Part shown: positions 53,786 through 61,670 of the stretch, piece after piece
How positions within the stretch are numbered: position 1 is the first letter of the stretch
Layout of the letters: every line of letters begins with the position of its first letter
Assembly: GCF_002101555.1 (NCBI RefSeq)
Contig: NZ_LQOL01000060.1
Location: 57,944-121,943, forward strand
Length of the DNA stretch: 64,000 nucleotides
Direction: 5' to 3'
Source of the DNA: Mycolicibacterium canariasense
Lineage (GTDB): Bacteria > Actinomycetota > Actinomycetes > Mycobacteriales > Mycobacteriaceae
Notes under the pieces: model-generated
What the model saw: the letters and a program-made list of their open reading frames with translations, nothing else
Database searches by the model: none
Told to the model about the DNA's origin: nothing
Translations under genes and position numbers: made by a program

Positions 53786-55255
53786 TTACTGCAGCGCGGC
53801 GGGCAGCCACCACGGTTCGGGTTGCTTGGTCATCCAGCCGCTGATGGCTTCCAGCTCGGCCGCCAGTGAGATCAGCATCGGTTCACTGCCCTCCGGACCC
53901 ATCAGCTGCACCCCGATCGGCAGGCCGTCGGAGGTGAATCCGGCGGGCACGTTGATCGACGGCCAGCCCAGCAGATTCCACGGCCAGGTCACCGGGCAGG
54001 CACGGATCATGGCCCGGTCGGTGGCCAGGCTGCCGCGGTTGTCGTAGTCGTGGAGGCGTGGCGGCGGCAGTGCGGTGGTGGGGGCCAGCACCACGTCGGC
54101 GATGTTGAAGATCCAGCCCACTCGTCGTTGGGCCTCGGCCTCGGCGGCCCTGGCTTTGCGCAGCACGTGTTCGGACAGCAACCGGCCGGTGCGCATATTG
54201 CTCACGGTGCGCTTATCCCACTGGATGCCGTAGCCCAGCCGGTCGGCCCACCCCAGCAGCCCGGACGTGGACCGGGACAGGAAATTCCACGACATCTTCA
54301 GCCCGTAGTCCGGGTCGGCCTCGGCGATGGTGTGCCCGAGCTGTTCCAGGTGGGCGGCCGTGTCGCGCAGTGCGGCCTCGATCTCCGGGTGCAGTTGGGC
54401 CCGGAACACGGTGAACGGGAACTTCGTCGAGACCGCGATGCGCAGTGCCCCCGGGGCCCGGCCGACCCAGTCCGACGCCCGGATCGGGTCGGGTTTGTGC
54501 AGGTCGCCGTCGACGTTGCCGGAGGCGGCGTCGAGCACGAGCGCGGCGTCGGTGACGGTGCGCGCCAGCACCCCGTTGACGGTGATGCCGTTGAACGCCT
54601 CGGGTAGCGGCCAGGTGGAGATGCGGCCGCGTTGCGGTTTGATGCCGACCAGGTGGGTCCACGCGGCCGGGATGCGCACGCTGCCCGCGCCGTCGGAGCC
54701 GATGGCGGCCGGCACCAGGCCGGCCGCGACCGCGGCGGCACTGCCTCCGGAGGAACCGCCCGGACTGTGCTCGCGTGACCAGGGATTGCGGGTGTGCCCG
54801 AATCCGGGGCCGCTGGTGAACGGCCACTGGCCGAGCTCGCAGGTGTTGGTCTTGCCGACGATCACCGCGCCGGCCGCGCGCAGCCGCCGCACCACCTCCG
54901 AGTCGGCGCTGGCCGCCGGAATCTCACCGCGGGTGCCGAAGCGGGTGGGGACACCGGCGACGTCGACGTCGTCCTTGACGGCAATGGGTATGCCCAGAAG
55001 CGGAAGTTGTTGGCCCGCAGCGCGTTTGCGGTCGGCTTCGGCGGCGTCGGCGATCGCACTGTCGGTCAGCACCACCCGGAACGCGTTGAGCGTGGGCTGG
55101 CTGTCCGCGATCGCGTCGAGGGACTGGCGGACCAGCTCTTGTGATGTGGTGGCGCCGCTGGCGAGGCGGTAGAGCTGCTGGGTGAGGGTGGGAAGGGAAC
55201 CGGGCAGCTTGGGAGCGGGTGCCGTGCGGGTGGGCGTTTCTGCGTTGGGAACCAT
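53786..55255 (-). CDS. amiA2: Amidase (AmiA2-like, amidase signature family)
   Basis: A 489-residue amidase-signature hydrolase. The Ser-cisSer-Lys triad is visible: Lys in IAVKDDVDVAG (about residue 93), the serine-rich GGSSGGSAAAVAAG (about 168) and SDGAGSVRIPAAW. Length is normal. The ATG at 55255 is supported by the divergent recO start 66 bp away; the very long open frame beyond it is the recO shadow. Position matches Rv2363 amiA2. The natural amide substrate is unknown. Confidence 0.92.
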   Translation of the reverse strand: MVPNAETPTRTAPAPKLPGSLPTLTQQLYRLASGATTSQELVRQSLDAIADSQPTLNAFRVVLTDSAIADAAEADRKRAAGQQLPLLGIPIAVKDDVDVAGVPTRFGTRGEIPAASADSEVVRRLRAAGAVIVGKTNTCELGQWPFTSGPGFGHTRNPWSREHSPGGSSGGSAAAVAAGLVPAAIGSDGAGSVRIPAAWTHLVGIKPQRGRISTWPLPEAFNGITVNGVLARTVTDAALVLDAASGNVDGDLHKPDPIRASDWVGRAPGALRIAVSTKFPFTVFRAQLHPEIEAALRDTAAHLEQLGHTIAEADPDYGLKMSWNFLSRSTSGLLGWADRLGYGIQWDKRTVSNMRTGRLLSEHVLRKARAAEAEAQRRVGWIFNIADVVLAPTTALPPPRLHDYDNRGSLATDRAMIRACPVTWPWNLLGWPSINVPAGFTSDGLPIGVQLMGPEGSEPMLISLAAELEAISGWMTKQPEPWWLPAALQ

Positions 55256-55321
55256 GCTGAATTTGAGGATATCCGGCGTTGCGGGGCGGCCGGTGTCGGC
55301 ATGCGATGCGAGACTGGCCCG

Positions 55322-56197
55322 ATGCGGTTGTACCGGGATCGAGCGGTGGTGCTGCGCCAGCACAAGCTCGGCGAGGCCGACCGGATCGTGACGCTGCTCA
55401 CCCGCGAGCACGGCGTGGTCCGTGCCGTCGCCAAGGGGGTGCGGCGCACCCGCAGCAAGTTCGGGGCCCGGCTGGAACCGTTCGCGCACATCGACGTTCA
55501 ACTGCATCCCGGCCGCAACCTGGACATCGTCACCCAGGTGCAGTCCATCGACGCGTTCGCCGCCGACATCGTCAACGACTACGGCCGCTACACGTGCGCG
55601 TGCGCCATGCTGGAGACCGCCGAACGGCTGGCCGGCGAGGAACACGCCCCGGTGCCGGAGCTGCACAGCCTGACGGTGGCGGCGCTGCGGGCGGTCGCGG
55701 CCGGCCGGCGGCCGCGGGAGCTGGTGCTGGACTCCTACCTGCTGCGGGCCATGGGGATCGCGGGCTGGGCCCCGGCGCTGTCCGAATGCGCCCGGTGTGC
55801 CGCGCCGGGACCGCACCGGGCCTTCCACATCGCCGCGGGCGGCAGCGTCTGCGTGCACTGCCGGCCGTCGGGTTCGGCGACACCGGCGCAGGCCGTGCTG
55901 GATCTGATGGTCGCCCTGCACGACGGGGACTGGGAGTTCGCCGAGACATCCACCTCGTCGCACCGCAGCCAGGCCAGCGGGCTGGTCGCGGCCCATCTGC
56001 AGTGGCACCTGGAACGTCAACTTCGGACATTGCCCTTGGTCGAAAGGGGTGATGAGCGGGTGCGCGACGAGCAGATAGCCCGTTTCCGGGTCGATACCGT
56101 GGGCCTCGAACGCCGAGCAAGGGTGTTCGGGCAGGATATGGCGCATGGCAACCAAACGGGGCAAGATCACCTACCCGCAACTGCCCCCGGCGCCTGA
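55322..56197 (+). CDS. recO: DNA repair protein RecO
   Basis: A 291-residue recombination mediator. N-terminal OB-fold region YRDRAVVLRQHKLGEADRIVTLLT and GVRRTRSKFGARLEPF, and a zinc-finger region CARCAAPG...CVHC around residues 159-181. The core ends near LERQLRTLPL (about 240); the remaining 50 residues are a charged tail that runs 53 bp into uppS in another frame. M. tuberculosis RecO is about 265, so the tail is longer than usual. It loads RecA with RecFR. Confidence 0.92.
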   Translation: MRLYRDRAVVLRQHKLGEADRIVTLLTREHGVVRAVAKGVRRTRSKFGARLEPFAHIDVQLHPGRNLDIVTQVQSIDAFAADIVNDYGRYTCACAMLETAERLAGEEHAPVPELHSLTVAALRAVAAGRRPRELVLDSYLLRAMGIAGWAPALSECARCAAPGPHRAFHIAAGGSVCVHCRPSGSATPAQAVLDLMVALHDGDWEFAETSTSSHRSQASGLVAAHLQWHLERQLRTLPLVERGDERVRDEQIARFRVDTVGLERRARVFGQDMAHGNQTGQDHLPATAPGA

Positions 56198-57026
56198 CGA
56201 CTATCCGGTCTTCCCGGACACGTCGACCTGGCCGGTGGTGTTCCCCGAGCTGCCGGCCCGCACCAACGGCCGGTTCTCCCGCCCGCCCCAGCATCCGTCC
56301 AAGGCGGCCGCGCCGCGGATCCCCGCCGACCAGGTGCCCAACCACGTCGCGGTGGTGATGGACGGCAACGGCCGCTGGGCCACCCAGCGCGGCCTGGGCC
56401 GGACCGAGGGCCACAAGATGGGCGAGGCGGTGCTCATCGACATCACCTGTGGTGCCATCGAGCTCGGCATCAAGCACCTGTCGGTGTACGCCTTCTCCAC
56501 CGAGAACTGGAAACGCAGCACCGAGGAGGTGCGCTTCCTGATGGGTTTCAACCGGGAGGTGGTGCGCCGCCGCCGGGAGAACCTGGATGCGATGGGCGTC
56601 AACATGCGCTGGGTGGGCTCCCGGCCGCGGATGTGGCGCAGCGTCATCAAGGAGTTCGACATCGCCGAGGAGATGACGGTCGGCAACGACGTCATCACCG
56701 TCAACTACTGCGTGAACTACGGCGGTCGCACCGAGATCGTGGAGGCGGCGCGCGCATTGGCCGAAGAGGCCGCCGAGGGCAAGCTGAACCCGTCCCGCAT
56801 CTCCGAGGCCGCCTTCGCCAAGCACCTGCACCGCCCGGACATCCCCGATGTCGACCTGTTCATCCGGACCTCGGGGGAGCAGCGCGCCAGCAACTTCATG
56901 CTGTGGCAGGCCGCGTATGCCGAGTACGTCTTCCAGGACAAGCTGTGGCCCGACTACGACCGGCGTGACCTGTGGGCGGCGTGCGAGGAGTACGTCAACC
57001 GCAACCGGCGCTTCGGCAGAGCCTGA
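56145..57026 (+). CDS. uppS: Decaprenyl diphosphate synthase (cis-prenyltransferase, UppS family)
   Basis: A 293-residue cis-prenyltransferase making the polyprenyl carrier for cell-wall synthesis. The catalytic Asp is in VAVVMDGNGRWA (about residue 73), with GHKMGE, YAFSTENWKR and the C-terminal DLFIRTSGEQRASNFMLWQAAYAE. The N-terminal extension of about 65 residues is like the M. tuberculosis Rv2361c enzyme (about 296). It overlaps recO by 53 bp and is followed after 2 bp by a small conserved gene. Confidence 0.95.
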   Translation: MATKRGKITYPQLPPAPDDYPVFPDTSTWPVVFPELPARTNGRFSRPPQHPSKAAAPRIPADQVPNHVAVVMDGNGRWATQRGLGRTEGHKMGEAVLIDITCGAIELGIKHLSVYAFSTENWKRSTEEVRFLMGFNREVVRRRRENLDAMGVNMRWVGSRPRMWRSVIKEFDIAEEMTVGNDVITVNYCVNYGGRTEIVEAARALAEEAAEGKLNPSRISEAAFAKHLHRPDIPDVDLFIRTSGEQRASNFMLWQAAYAEYVFQDKLWPDYDRRDLWAACEEYVNRNRRFGRA

Positions 57027-57028
57027 CC

Positions 57029-57436
57029 ATGTCGTTGGAGCAACGGTTGGCCGCCGTCGCCGAGGCGATCCTGCCCACCACCCACGAGGACGACGGCTCG
57101 CTCACCGTGCAGCATGACGGCACCTTCTCGTCGCTGCGGGTGGTGACCATCGCCGAGGGGTTGGACATGGTGGCGTTGACGCAGATGCTGGCCTGGGATC
57201 TGCCGTTGGACGCGAAACTGCGGGCCAAGGTCGGCGACCACGCGCACAACACGCTGCTGGGCACCGTGTCGCTGACCGAGAAGGGTGCCCCGTCCGGCGG
57301 TAACTCGCGCAAGCATGCAGATGTGCTGCTGCGCTACAACTTTCCCGCGGCCGGGCTGACCGACGAGGCGCTGGGCACGCTGCTGCTGATGGTGTTGTCC
57401 ACCGGGGCCGATGTGCGACGGGCGCTGTTGTCGTGA
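57029..57436 (+). CDS. Conserved hypothetical protein (Rv2360c position)
   Basis: A 135-residue soluble protein with no motif I recognise. It has a regular alternation of hydrophobic strands (TFSSLRVVTIAEGLDMVALT, LLRYNFPAAGLTDEALGT) that suggests a compact alpha/beta fold; the layout resembles small YbjN/chaperone-like proteins, but this is weak. ATG 2 bp after uppS and GTGA overlap with the Nudix gene show it belongs to that transcript. Confidence 0.8.
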   Translation: MSLEQRLAAVAEAILPTTHEDDGSLTVQHDGTFSSLRVVTIAEGLDMVALTQMLAWDLPLDAKLRAKVGDHAHNTLLGTVSLTEKGAPSGGNSRKHADVLLRYNFPAAGLTDEALGTLLLMVLSTGADVRRALLS

Positions 57437-57834
57437 CCAGCCCGGTCATTCGCATCGTTGCCGCCGTCGTGCTCGACGACCGCAACCATGTGCTGGTGGT
57501 GCGCAAGCGCGGGACGACAGCGTTCATGCAACCCGGCGGGAAGCTGGAGGCCGGCGAGACGCCGGTACAGGCCCTGCACCGGGAGATCCGGGAAGAACTC
57601 GGTGTCGGCATCGTCGAGGCGTCGGTCACACCGTTGGGCCATCACGACGCGGCGGCGGCCAACGAACCAGGGCACCGGGTGGCCGCGGACCTGTTCCGGG
57701 TGCGCCTCGACGGCCCGCCGCGGCCGGCCGCCGAGATCGCCGAGATGGCGTGGGTGGACCCGCACGCGCCGGGGGATATCGAACTGGCGCCGCTGACGCT
57801 GGATCCCGTGCTGGAGTTCGCGCGCGTCAGTTGA
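57433..57834 (+). CDS. Nudix hydrolase
   Basis: A 133-residue hydrolase of nucleoside-diphosphate-X substrates. The complete Nudix box is seen: GGKLEAGETPVQALHREIRE then ELGVG, about residues 38-60, with the catalytic REIREELG core. MutT-like length suggests nucleotide-pool cleaning, but the substrate is unknown. Starts GTG coupled to the previous gene; its end overlaps the convergent zur stop by 8 bp. Confidence 0.92.
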   Translation: MTSPVIRIVAAVVLDDRNHVLVVRKRGTTAFMQPGGKLEAGETPVQALHREIREELGVGIVEASVTPLGHHDAAAANEPGHRVAADLFRVRLDGPPRPAAEIAEMAWVDPHAPGDIELAPLTLDPVLEFARVS

Positions 57835-58219
57835 CGGCGCAGGAGCCGCACACCCCGAAGATCTCGATGGTGTGGCTGACATCGCTGAAACCGTGTTCGG
57901 CGGCGACGTTTTCGGCCCAGGCCTCGGCCGCGCCACCCTCGACCTCGACGGTCGACCCGCAGGCCCGGCACACCAGGTGGTGATGGTGATGTTCGGAGCA
58001 GCGCCGGTAGACGGATTCGCCGGTGTCGGTGCGCAGGGTGTCGACGAGTCCCGACGTCGCCATCGACTGCAGCGTCCGGTACACCGTGGTGAGTCCGATG
58101 TTCTCGCCGCGCTGCCGGAGTTCGTCGTGCAGTTCCTGGGCCGAGCGGAAGTCCGCGATGTTCTCCAGCAGCGCGGAGATGGCGGCGCGCTGCCGGGTGG
58201 CCCGCACAGGTGTACTCAT
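57827..58219 (-). CDS. zur: Zinc uptake regulator Zur (FurB)
   Basis: A 130-residue Fur-family repressor. DNA-binding region RQRAAISALLENIADFRSAQ and TTVYRTLQSMATSGLVDTL; the regulatory metal site HHHHHLVCRACGSTVEV (about residue 76-92) and a C-terminal CGSC structural zinc motif. It overlaps smtB by ATGA, the conserved smtB-zur operon of mycobacteria. It represses zinc uptake and alternative ribosomal protein genes when zinc is sufficient. Confidence 0.95.
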   Translation of the reverse strand: MSTPVRATRQRAAISALLENIADFRSAQELHDELRQRGENIGLTTVYRTLQSMATSGLVDTLRTDTGESVYRRCSEHHHHHLVCRACGSTVEVEGGAAEAWAENVAAEHGFSDVSHTIEIFGVCGSCAVN

Positions 58220-58569
58220 GCGACGTCCTCCCCGGCGTGGGTCACCGCGGCCAGCACGATCTCCGCCAGGTGCTCGTCGACCAGGCGGTACATCACCTCC
58301 CGGCCGCTGCGTTCACCGGAGACCACCCCGGCGGCCTTGAGGATGCGCAGGTGTTGGCTGACCAGGGGCTGGGGGACCTGCAGCGCATCGACGAGTTCGT
58401 GCACACAGCGCGCGGACTCGCGTAGCTGCAGCACCAGCGCGATGCGCACCGGCGCGGCCAGCGCGCGCAGCAGGTCACCCGCGGTGTCCAGGATGTCGCG
58501 GGCGGGCAGCTCGACCGACGGTGCGCTGACGTGATCGTGCTCATCGGCAGTAGTGGAAACGATTTTCAT
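58216..58569 (-). CDS. smtB: ArsR/SmtB family zinc-sensing repressor
   Basis: A 117-residue winged-helix repressor: LLRALAAPVRIALVLQLRES, VPQPLVSQHLRILKAAGVVS recognition helix and SGREVMYRLVDEHL. The alpha-5 zinc ligands D-x-H-x10-H-x2-E are intact (DEHLAEIVLAAVTHAGE), so zinc sensing is likely. The ATG at 58569 lies in an operator-like sequence. First gene of smtB-zur; SmtB released by zinc allows zur expression in M. tuberculosis. Confidence 0.93.
   Translation of the reverse strand: MKIVSTTADEHDHVSAPSVELPARDILDTAGDLLRALAAPVRIALVLQLRESARCVHELVDALQVPQPLVSQHLRILKAAGVVSGERSGREVMYRLVDEHLAEIVLAAVTHAGEDVA
58554..58568. promoter_or_regulatory. SmtB/Zur-like operator at the smtB start
   Basis: Minus strand TGAAAATCGTTTCCA is an imperfect palindrome (GGAAAC/ATTTTC arms) and resembles Zur/SmtB AT-rich boxes. 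It overlaps the smtB start codon; a nearby inverted repeat ACATGC-8 nt-GCATGT lies at 58584-58603. Together they would control the smtB-zur promoter in the 98-bp gap to glyS. Confidence 0.5.
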
Positions 58570-58667
58570 TATGGACTTAGATTACATGCGTGTCCGTGCA
58601 TGTCAAGGGTGCTCGCCGCTGGTCCCGTTTTCGGTTTCGGACGGGCCGATCGCTACGCTGTCAACCC

Positions 58668-60050
58668 GTGGCTTCAATCATCGACACCGTTGCGAACCTG
58701 GCGAAACGCCGTGGCCTGGTCTACCAATCGGGTGAGATCTACGGCGGCACCAAGTCGGCGTGGGACTACGGACCACTGGGTGTCGAACTCAAGGAGAACA
58801 TCAAGCGGCAGTGGTGGCGGTCGGTGGTCACCGGTCGCGACGACGTCGTCGGCCTCGACAGTGCGATCATCCTGCCCCGCCAGGTGTGGGTGGCCTCGGG
58901 CCACGTGGCCGTCTTCAACGACCCGCTGGTGGAATGCCTGAACTGCCACAAGCGGCACCGGCAGGACCACATGCAGGAGGCCTACGCACTCAAGAAGGGT
59001 GGCGAGCCGGATGACGTGCCGATGTCCGAGATCGTCTGCCCGGACTGTGGCACCAAGGGGCAGTGGACCGAGCCGCGCGACTTCAACATGATGCTCAAGA
59101 CCTATCTCGGCCCGATCGAGTCCGAGGAGGGTCTGCACTATCTGCGGCCCGAGACCGCGCAGGGTATCTTCGTCAACTTCGCCAACGTGGTGACCACCGC
59201 GCGCAAGAAGCCGCCGTTCGGTATCGGCCAGATCGGCAAGAGCTTCCGCAACGAGATCACCCCCGGCAACTTCATCTTCCGCACCCGCGAGTTCGAGCAG
59301 ATGGAGATGGAGTTCTTCGTCGAGCCCTCCACGGCGCCCGAGTGGCACAAGTACTGGATCGACACCCGGCTGCAGTGGTACATCGACCTCGGCATCAACC
59401 CCGAGAACCTACGCCTCTACGAACACCCGCTGGAGAAGCTGTCGCACTACAGCGCGGGCACCACCGATATCGAGTACAAGTTCGGTTTCGCCGGTAACCC
59501 GTGGGGTGAGCTGGAAGGCATCGCCAACCGCACGAATTACGACTTGTCCACCCACGCAGAGCATTCCGGCGTCGACCTGTCGTTCTACGACCAGGGCACC
59601 GACATCCGCTATGTGCCGTACGTGATCGAACCCGCAGCCGGGCTGACCCGCTCGCTGATGGCCTTCCTGGTGGATGCCTACCACGAGGACGAGGCGCCCA
59701 ATGCCAAGGGCGGCGTGGACAAGCGCACCGTGCTGCGGCTGGACCCGCGGCTGGCCCCGGTCAAAGCGGCCGTACTTCCGTTGTCGCGCAACGCCGATCT
59801 GTCGCCGAAGGCTCGTGACCTGGCCGCCGAACTGCGCGCGTCGTGGAACATCGAGTTCGATGACGCCGGCGCGATCGGCCGCCGTTACCGGCGTCAGGAC
59901 GAGATCGGCACGCCGTTCTGCATCACCGTGGACTTCGACTCGCTGGAGGATCACGCGGTCACCATCCGCGAGCGGGACGCGATGACCCAGGAGCGGGTGG
60001 CCATCTCCGAGGTGTCGAACTACCTGGCGGTCCGGCTCAAGGGCGCCTGA
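58668..60050 (+). CDS. glyS: Glycyl-tRNA synthetase (class II, alpha2 type)
   Basis: A 460-residue aminoacyl-tRNA synthetase. Motif 1-2 region GEIYGGTKSAWDYGPLG at the N-terminus, the zinc-like CLNCHKRH and CPDCGTKG pairs, RPETAQGIFVNF, IGKSFRNEITPGNFIFRTREFEQ, and a C-terminal anticodon-binding domain. GTG at 58668; TACGCT ends 8 nt before it, so the transcript may be leaderless or nearly so. Length matches the mycobacterial enzyme. A perfect hairpin follows the stop. Confidence 0.96.
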   Translation: MASIIDTVANLAKRRGLVYQSGEIYGGTKSAWDYGPLGVELKENIKRQWWRSVVTGRDDVVGLDSAIILPRQVWVASGHVAVFNDPLVECLNCHKRHRQDHMQEAYALKKGGEPDDVPMSEIVCPDCGTKGQWTEPRDFNMMLKTYLGPIESEEGLHYLRPETAQGIFVNFANVVTTARKKPPFGIGQIGKSFRNEITPGNFIFRTREFEQMEMEFFVEPSTAPEWHKYWIDTRLQWYIDLGINPENLRLYEHPLEKLSHYSAGTTDIEYKFGFAGNPWGELEGIANRTNYDLSTHAEHSGVDLSFYDQGTDIRYVPYVIEPAAGLTRSLMAFLVDAYHEDEAPNAKGGVDKRTVLRLDPRLAPVKAAVLPLSRNADLSPKARDLAAELRASWNIEFDDAGAIGRRYRRQDEIGTPFCITVDFDSLEDHAVTIRERDAMTQERVAISEVSNYLAVRLKGA

Positions 60051-60060
60051 CTTTTCCCGC

Positions 60061-60116
60061 GAGCAGACGCAAAGGGCCGCAATTCCACCCAGAATTGCGG
60101 CCCTTTGCGTCTGCTC
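60061..60116. terminator. Perfect 25-bp inverted repeat after glyS
   Basis: GAGCAGACGCAAAGGGCCGC continuing to AATTC (60061-60085) pairs perfectly with 60092-60116 around the loop CACCCA. It starts 10 bp after the glyS stop and should end transcription. Arms this long and exact, opening with GAGCAGACGCAAA, look like a mobile palindromic repeat reused as a terminator. Confidence 0.85.
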
Positions 60117-60217
60117 ACTTGTGGCTGGGCGTCCGGCGGCGCCTGACCACTGCGAAATTGCCGCTCCTGAGGTGCCGCGGGCTCGCATAGGATTCGAGTC
60201 ACGGGACCGAAGGGGCG

Positions 60218-60724
60218 GTGATCAGCGTTTTGACGGCATTTCTCGCCACGTGGGACAACGCCCGCGCGACGCTCGGTGCCGGGACTCCGGTCGATGGGTC
60301 CCAATTCGACATGGGCGGCCGGCTCGAGCGGTTCCGCGAGACGGTGCTCGGCACCGCGCCGGGGGAGCAGTGGACCGGCTCGGCCGCCGAGGCCTACACC
60401 GACCGCAACCACCGGCTGGCTGGAACCATCGGCCGGATCGCCGAACTGGATCGCCGCCTCGGCGCCGAGGTCGACCGATCGGCCGACGTGGTGGCGTCGG
60501 GTCGGCGTGACCTCGACGCGGTCAAGCAGTGGGTGCTCAGCGCCGCGGCCACCGTGCCGCCGAACGCGGCGGGCGAGCGAACCATGATGACCGTGGTGTC
60601 CAAAGGCGTCGCCGACATCGCCGAGATCGTGCACCGGTCGAACAGCGATATGACCGGAATCGCCAACCGGATTCGGGATACCGGCACGGGGTATCAGGCG
60701 CTCGCCGACGGCGCGCCGCGGTGA
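60218..60724 (+). CDS. EspA/EspE-like WXG-type protein (type VII secretion associated)
   Basis: A 168-residue mainly helical protein. AGTPVDGSQFDMGGRLERFRE-type beginning (about residues 21-40), then APGEQWTGSAAEAYTDRN with a W-x-G turn (about residue 50) and helices rich in Ala/Arg. This is the pattern of EspA/EspE-type ESX-associated proteins in mycobacteria. No esx genes are nearby. It starts with GTG and overlaps the lipoprotein gene by GTGA, so the two probably work together at the cell envelope. Confidence 0.75.
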   Translation: MISVLTAFLATWDNARATLGAGTPVDGSQFDMGGRLERFRETVLGTAPGEQWTGSAAEAYTDRNHRLAGTIGRIAELDRRLGAEVDRSADVVASGRRDLDAVKQWVLSAAATVPPNAAGERTMMTVVSKGVADIAEIVHRSNSDMTGIANRIRDTGTGYQALADGAPR

Positions 60725-61164
60725 AGCTGGTCCTTGCGCTCTTGCTGCTGGCTGTGCTGTCCGCATGCGCATCACCCGAGACGGCTCGTGACGGAGGAGA
60801 GCAGACCATGTCGGTGTCCGCGGAAACGGCCGCGAAGTTCGGTCAGGTGACACTGCCGCCGGGTGTCGAGGTGCTCGGCGTGGACACCGATTCAGGTCGG
60901 GACACTCGCTACCGCTTGGCATTACGCATGACCGGCGCGCAGCTGATCGAGTTCCTGGCCCAGTTCCCGTGGGCGCCGCGTAAATCCGACATCCCGAAAT
61001 CGATGCAAGTCGTCGCCGGGCCACCACTGAACTCCGCGCCCGCTCCGCTGTACGGTCAGGACCAGATCACCACCACCGACCACGGGACTGTCACCCGTGA
61101 AGTCATCGTCGATGAGCGGTCGCCCGATGAGGTTTACGTGCATCTGTCGTTGTTCACCACCTGA
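60721..61164 (+). CDS. Putative lipoprotein paired with the EspA/EspE-like gene
   Basis: A 147-residue protein with a lipoprotein signal: VKLVLALLLLAVLSAC, where LSAC is the lipobox and Cys16 would be lipidated. The mature part has no motif I recognise (VTLPPGVEVLGVDTDSG, LRMTGAQLIEFLAQFPW). Starts with GTG overlapping the previous stop. Such WXG-plus-lipoprotein pairs recur in mycobacterial genomes, but the role is unknown. Confidence 0.8.
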   Translation: MKLVLALLLLAVLSACASPETARDGGEQTMSVSAETAAKFGQVTLPPGVEVLGVDTDSGRDTRYRLALRMTGAQLIEFLAQFPWAPRKSDIPKSMQVVAGPPLNSAPAPLYGQDQITTTDHGTVTREVIVDERSPDEVYVHLSLFTT

Positions 61165-61175
61165 ACCGGTGGGCG

Positions 61176-61670
61176 CTACCGCAGTTCTGCAGGAACCTCC
61201 CCGCCGAGCAGGTCGATGAGCGCGGCCAGCAGACCGTCCAACTCGACACCCACCGCCGTGATCGCCGGATTCCCGTAGCTGCCGAACAGCAGGCTGGGCT
61301 GGTCGACGGCCAGCACGGGACCCTGCCCACCGTCGTAGAGCAGGGTGCGCAGCGGCGCGTGCAGCATCACGGCCGGGTCGTGGCGGTACATCCGCTCGGC
61401 GATGGTGTGATTACCCATCAGGTATTCGGTGGCCGGCCAGTTCGATCCGGAGCCGACCATCGCCGGGGGAACGTCGGCCCGGTGATAGATCAGGAAACCA
61501 TGCGGGGCTTGGGCTTTGGCCTCAGCCAGCACGGCATCCCAGTTGCCGGCCCCGGCGAAGGCAGCCATGTCGACCGCCGGCACCAATGCCTCGTAGCGGC
61601 GGCGCGCCTGTTCGAAGTCGTCGGGTAGTGCGACCAGCAGGCGGCGGTTGACATGTTCGACCGCGCTCAT
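61176..61670 (-). CDS. DUF302 domain protein
   Basis: A 164-residue soluble protein with a DUF302-like core. HGFLIYHRADVPPAM is followed by TEYLMGNHTIAERMYRHDP, and LHAPLRTLLYDGG then fits the fold. ATG overlaps the alcohol dehydrogenase stop (ATGA), so it is its operon partner. The function is unknown; redox or small-molecule roles have been suggested for the fold. Confidence 0.8.
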   Translation of the reverse strand: MSAVEHVNRRLLVALPDDFEQARRRYEALVPAVDMAAFAGAGNWDAVLAEAKAQAPHGFLIYHRADVPPAMVGSGSNWPATEYLMGNHTIAERMYRHDPAVMLHAPLRTLLYDGGQGPVLAVDQPSLLFGSYGNPAITAVGVELDGLLAALIDLLGGEVPAELR

